Assembly: GCA_024690695.1 (NCBI GenBank)
Contig: JAILOS010000110.1
Location: 1 to 7,427, forward strand
Direction: 5' to 3'
DNA: 7,427 nucleotides
DNA from: Oscillospiraceae bacterium
Lineage (GTDB): Bacteria > Bacillota_A > Clostridia > Oscillospirales > Oscillospiraceae
Part shown: positions 6,760-7,427 of the stretch, piece after piece
Position numbering within the stretch: the first letter of the stretch is position 1
Layout: every line of letters begins with the position of its first letter
The notes under the pieces: generated by a model
Told to the model about the DNA's origin: nothing
Databases searched by the model: none
Seen by the model: only the letters and a program-made list of their open reading frames with translations
Made by a program: the position numbers and the translations under genes

Positions 6760-7427
6760 GCTTCGATTCCCTCTCTTATCTGCTGTTCCTGCCCGCGGTC
6801 TTTCTGCTGCACCGGCTCTGCCCGGCGCGCGGACGCTGGATCGTCCTTCTTTCGGCAAGTCTGTTCTTTTACGCGAGCTGGAACCGGCCGCTGACGCTCC
6901 TGCTGCTTTCCGTGATCGCGGTGAGCTATCTGGCGGGACTGGGGCTTGCAAAAACGAAAAAGCAGGATGTGCGCCGCCTGATCCTGGCGCTGACACTCTC
7001 GTTCTGTCTGGGACTTCTGCTCTATTTCAAGTATTTTCATTTCCTCGCCGGCACGCTGGCGGTCCTGCTGGGACAAAGCTGGAAGCTTTGGAACGTGATA
7101 TTGCCCATCGGCGTCTCCTTCTATACCTTCCAGGCCCTGTCCTATGTGATCGACGTCTATCGGGATCCGGCGCGGGTCGAGCGGCATATCGGCTATTACG
7201 CGCTGTACGTCTCCTTCTTCCCGCAGCTCGTGGCAGGGCCGATCGAGCGCGCCGAGCGTCTGCTGCCCCAGCTTCGCGCCGGAGGCCAGGGGAGCGCGGA
7301 GGATCTGCGCGCCGGGCTGCGCCTTCTCCTGGTCGGTTATTTCCGCAAGCTCGTGATCGCGGACTGCTGCGCGCCCTTCGTCACGGCGGTCTACGCGGCC
7401 GAGGCCCCGGACGGCAGCGCCGTCTTT
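6756..7427 (+). CDS. MBOAT family O-acyltransferase (AlgI/DltB-like), N-terminal part, cut by window end
   Basis: The frame is open from the GTG at 6756 to the last base, giving 224 residues without a stop. Membrane-bound O-acyltransferases move acyl groups, usually acetyl, onto exported polymers such as alginate, cellulose, peptidoglycan-linked glycans or teichoic acids. Recognisable family motifs are LPIGVSFYTFQALSYVIDVYR (residues 116-136) and SFFPQLVAGPIERA (about 153-166), both typical of AlgI/PatA-like members, and the N-terminal FFYASWN (37-43). Several membrane helices alternate with these. AlgI-type proteins usually have 450-500 residues, so about half is present, and the catalytic histidine lies in the missing part. 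The gene overlaps the small membrane protein by 4 bases. Such genes are often followed by an SGNH- or DHHW-type partner, which cannot be seen here. Family is firm; the acyl acceptor is unknown. Confidence 0.92.
   Translation, partial: MSFDSLSYLLFLPAVFLLHRLCPARGRWIVLLSASLFFYASWNRPLTLLLLSVIAVSYLAGLGLAKTKKQDVRRLILALTLSFCLGLLLYFKYFHFLAGTLAVLLGQSWKLWNVILPIGVSFYTFQALSYVIDVYRDPARVERHIGYYALYVSFFPQLVAGPIERAERLLPQLRAGGQGSAEDLRAGLRLLLVGYFRKLVIADCCAPFVTAVYAAEAPDGSAVF

Noticed and set aside
6558..7187. A 209-codon minus-strand frame opposite the small membrane protein and MBOAT genes.
   Set aside because: The product is charged low-complexity sequence. The + strand in this region encodes clear MBOAT motifs.

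Overview
The window reads as a compact, GC-rich bacterial segment in which every gene is on the + strand. Strong AGGAGG-type ribosome binding sites, a GC-biased third codon position, several unlinked-looking plant-glycan hydrolases and a domain-swapped GH3 enzyme suggest an anaerobic Firmicute (Clostridia, for example Oscillospiraceae-like gut bacteria). That placement is an inference from style and gene content; no marker gene is present.

Layout: (1) 1-1242, the 3' part of a GH78-type (alpha-L-rhamnosidase-like) glycosidase whose start lies outside the window. (2) 1243-1352, a 110-base gap holding a 12-base palindrome, a perfect 14-base inverted repeat and a possible extended -10 element. 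(3) 1353-2819, a cytoplasmic GH43 glycosidase with all three family catalytic residues. (4) 2806-2834, a near-consensus sigma-70-type promoter overlapping the end of the GH43 gene. (5) 2859-5984, a 1041-residue GH3 beta-glycosidase with its domains in reversed order and a membrane anchor at each end. (6) 5986-6459, a four-helix membrane protein of unknown function, one base behind the GH3 gene and probably translationally coupled to it. (7) A hairpin at 6472-6502 that closes the glycosidase cluster. (8) 6523-6759, a small hydrophobic protein overlapping by 4 bases the start of (9) 6756-7427, the N-terminal half of an MBOAT (AlgI/DltB-type) O-acyltransferase that runs off the window. No gene-free stretch exceeds about 110 bases.

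How the genes may work together: the GH3 protein probably trims oligosaccharides on the outer face of the membrane, while the GH43 and GH78 proteins, at least where their ends are visible, carry no export signal and would finish arabinose/xylose- and rhamnose-containing fragments inside the cell. The set fits a small plant cell-wall (hemicellulose/pectin) utilisation locus. No transporter or regulator gene is visible. The small membrane protein and MBOAT pair behind the hairpin look like a separate cell-surface polymer acylation operon.

The most unusual items are the doubly anchored, permuted GH3 enzyme with its coupled unknown membrane partner, and the inverted repeat between the GH78 and GH43 genes, which can be read as either a terminator or an operator around a promoter. 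Nothing here clearly amounts to a wholly new system.
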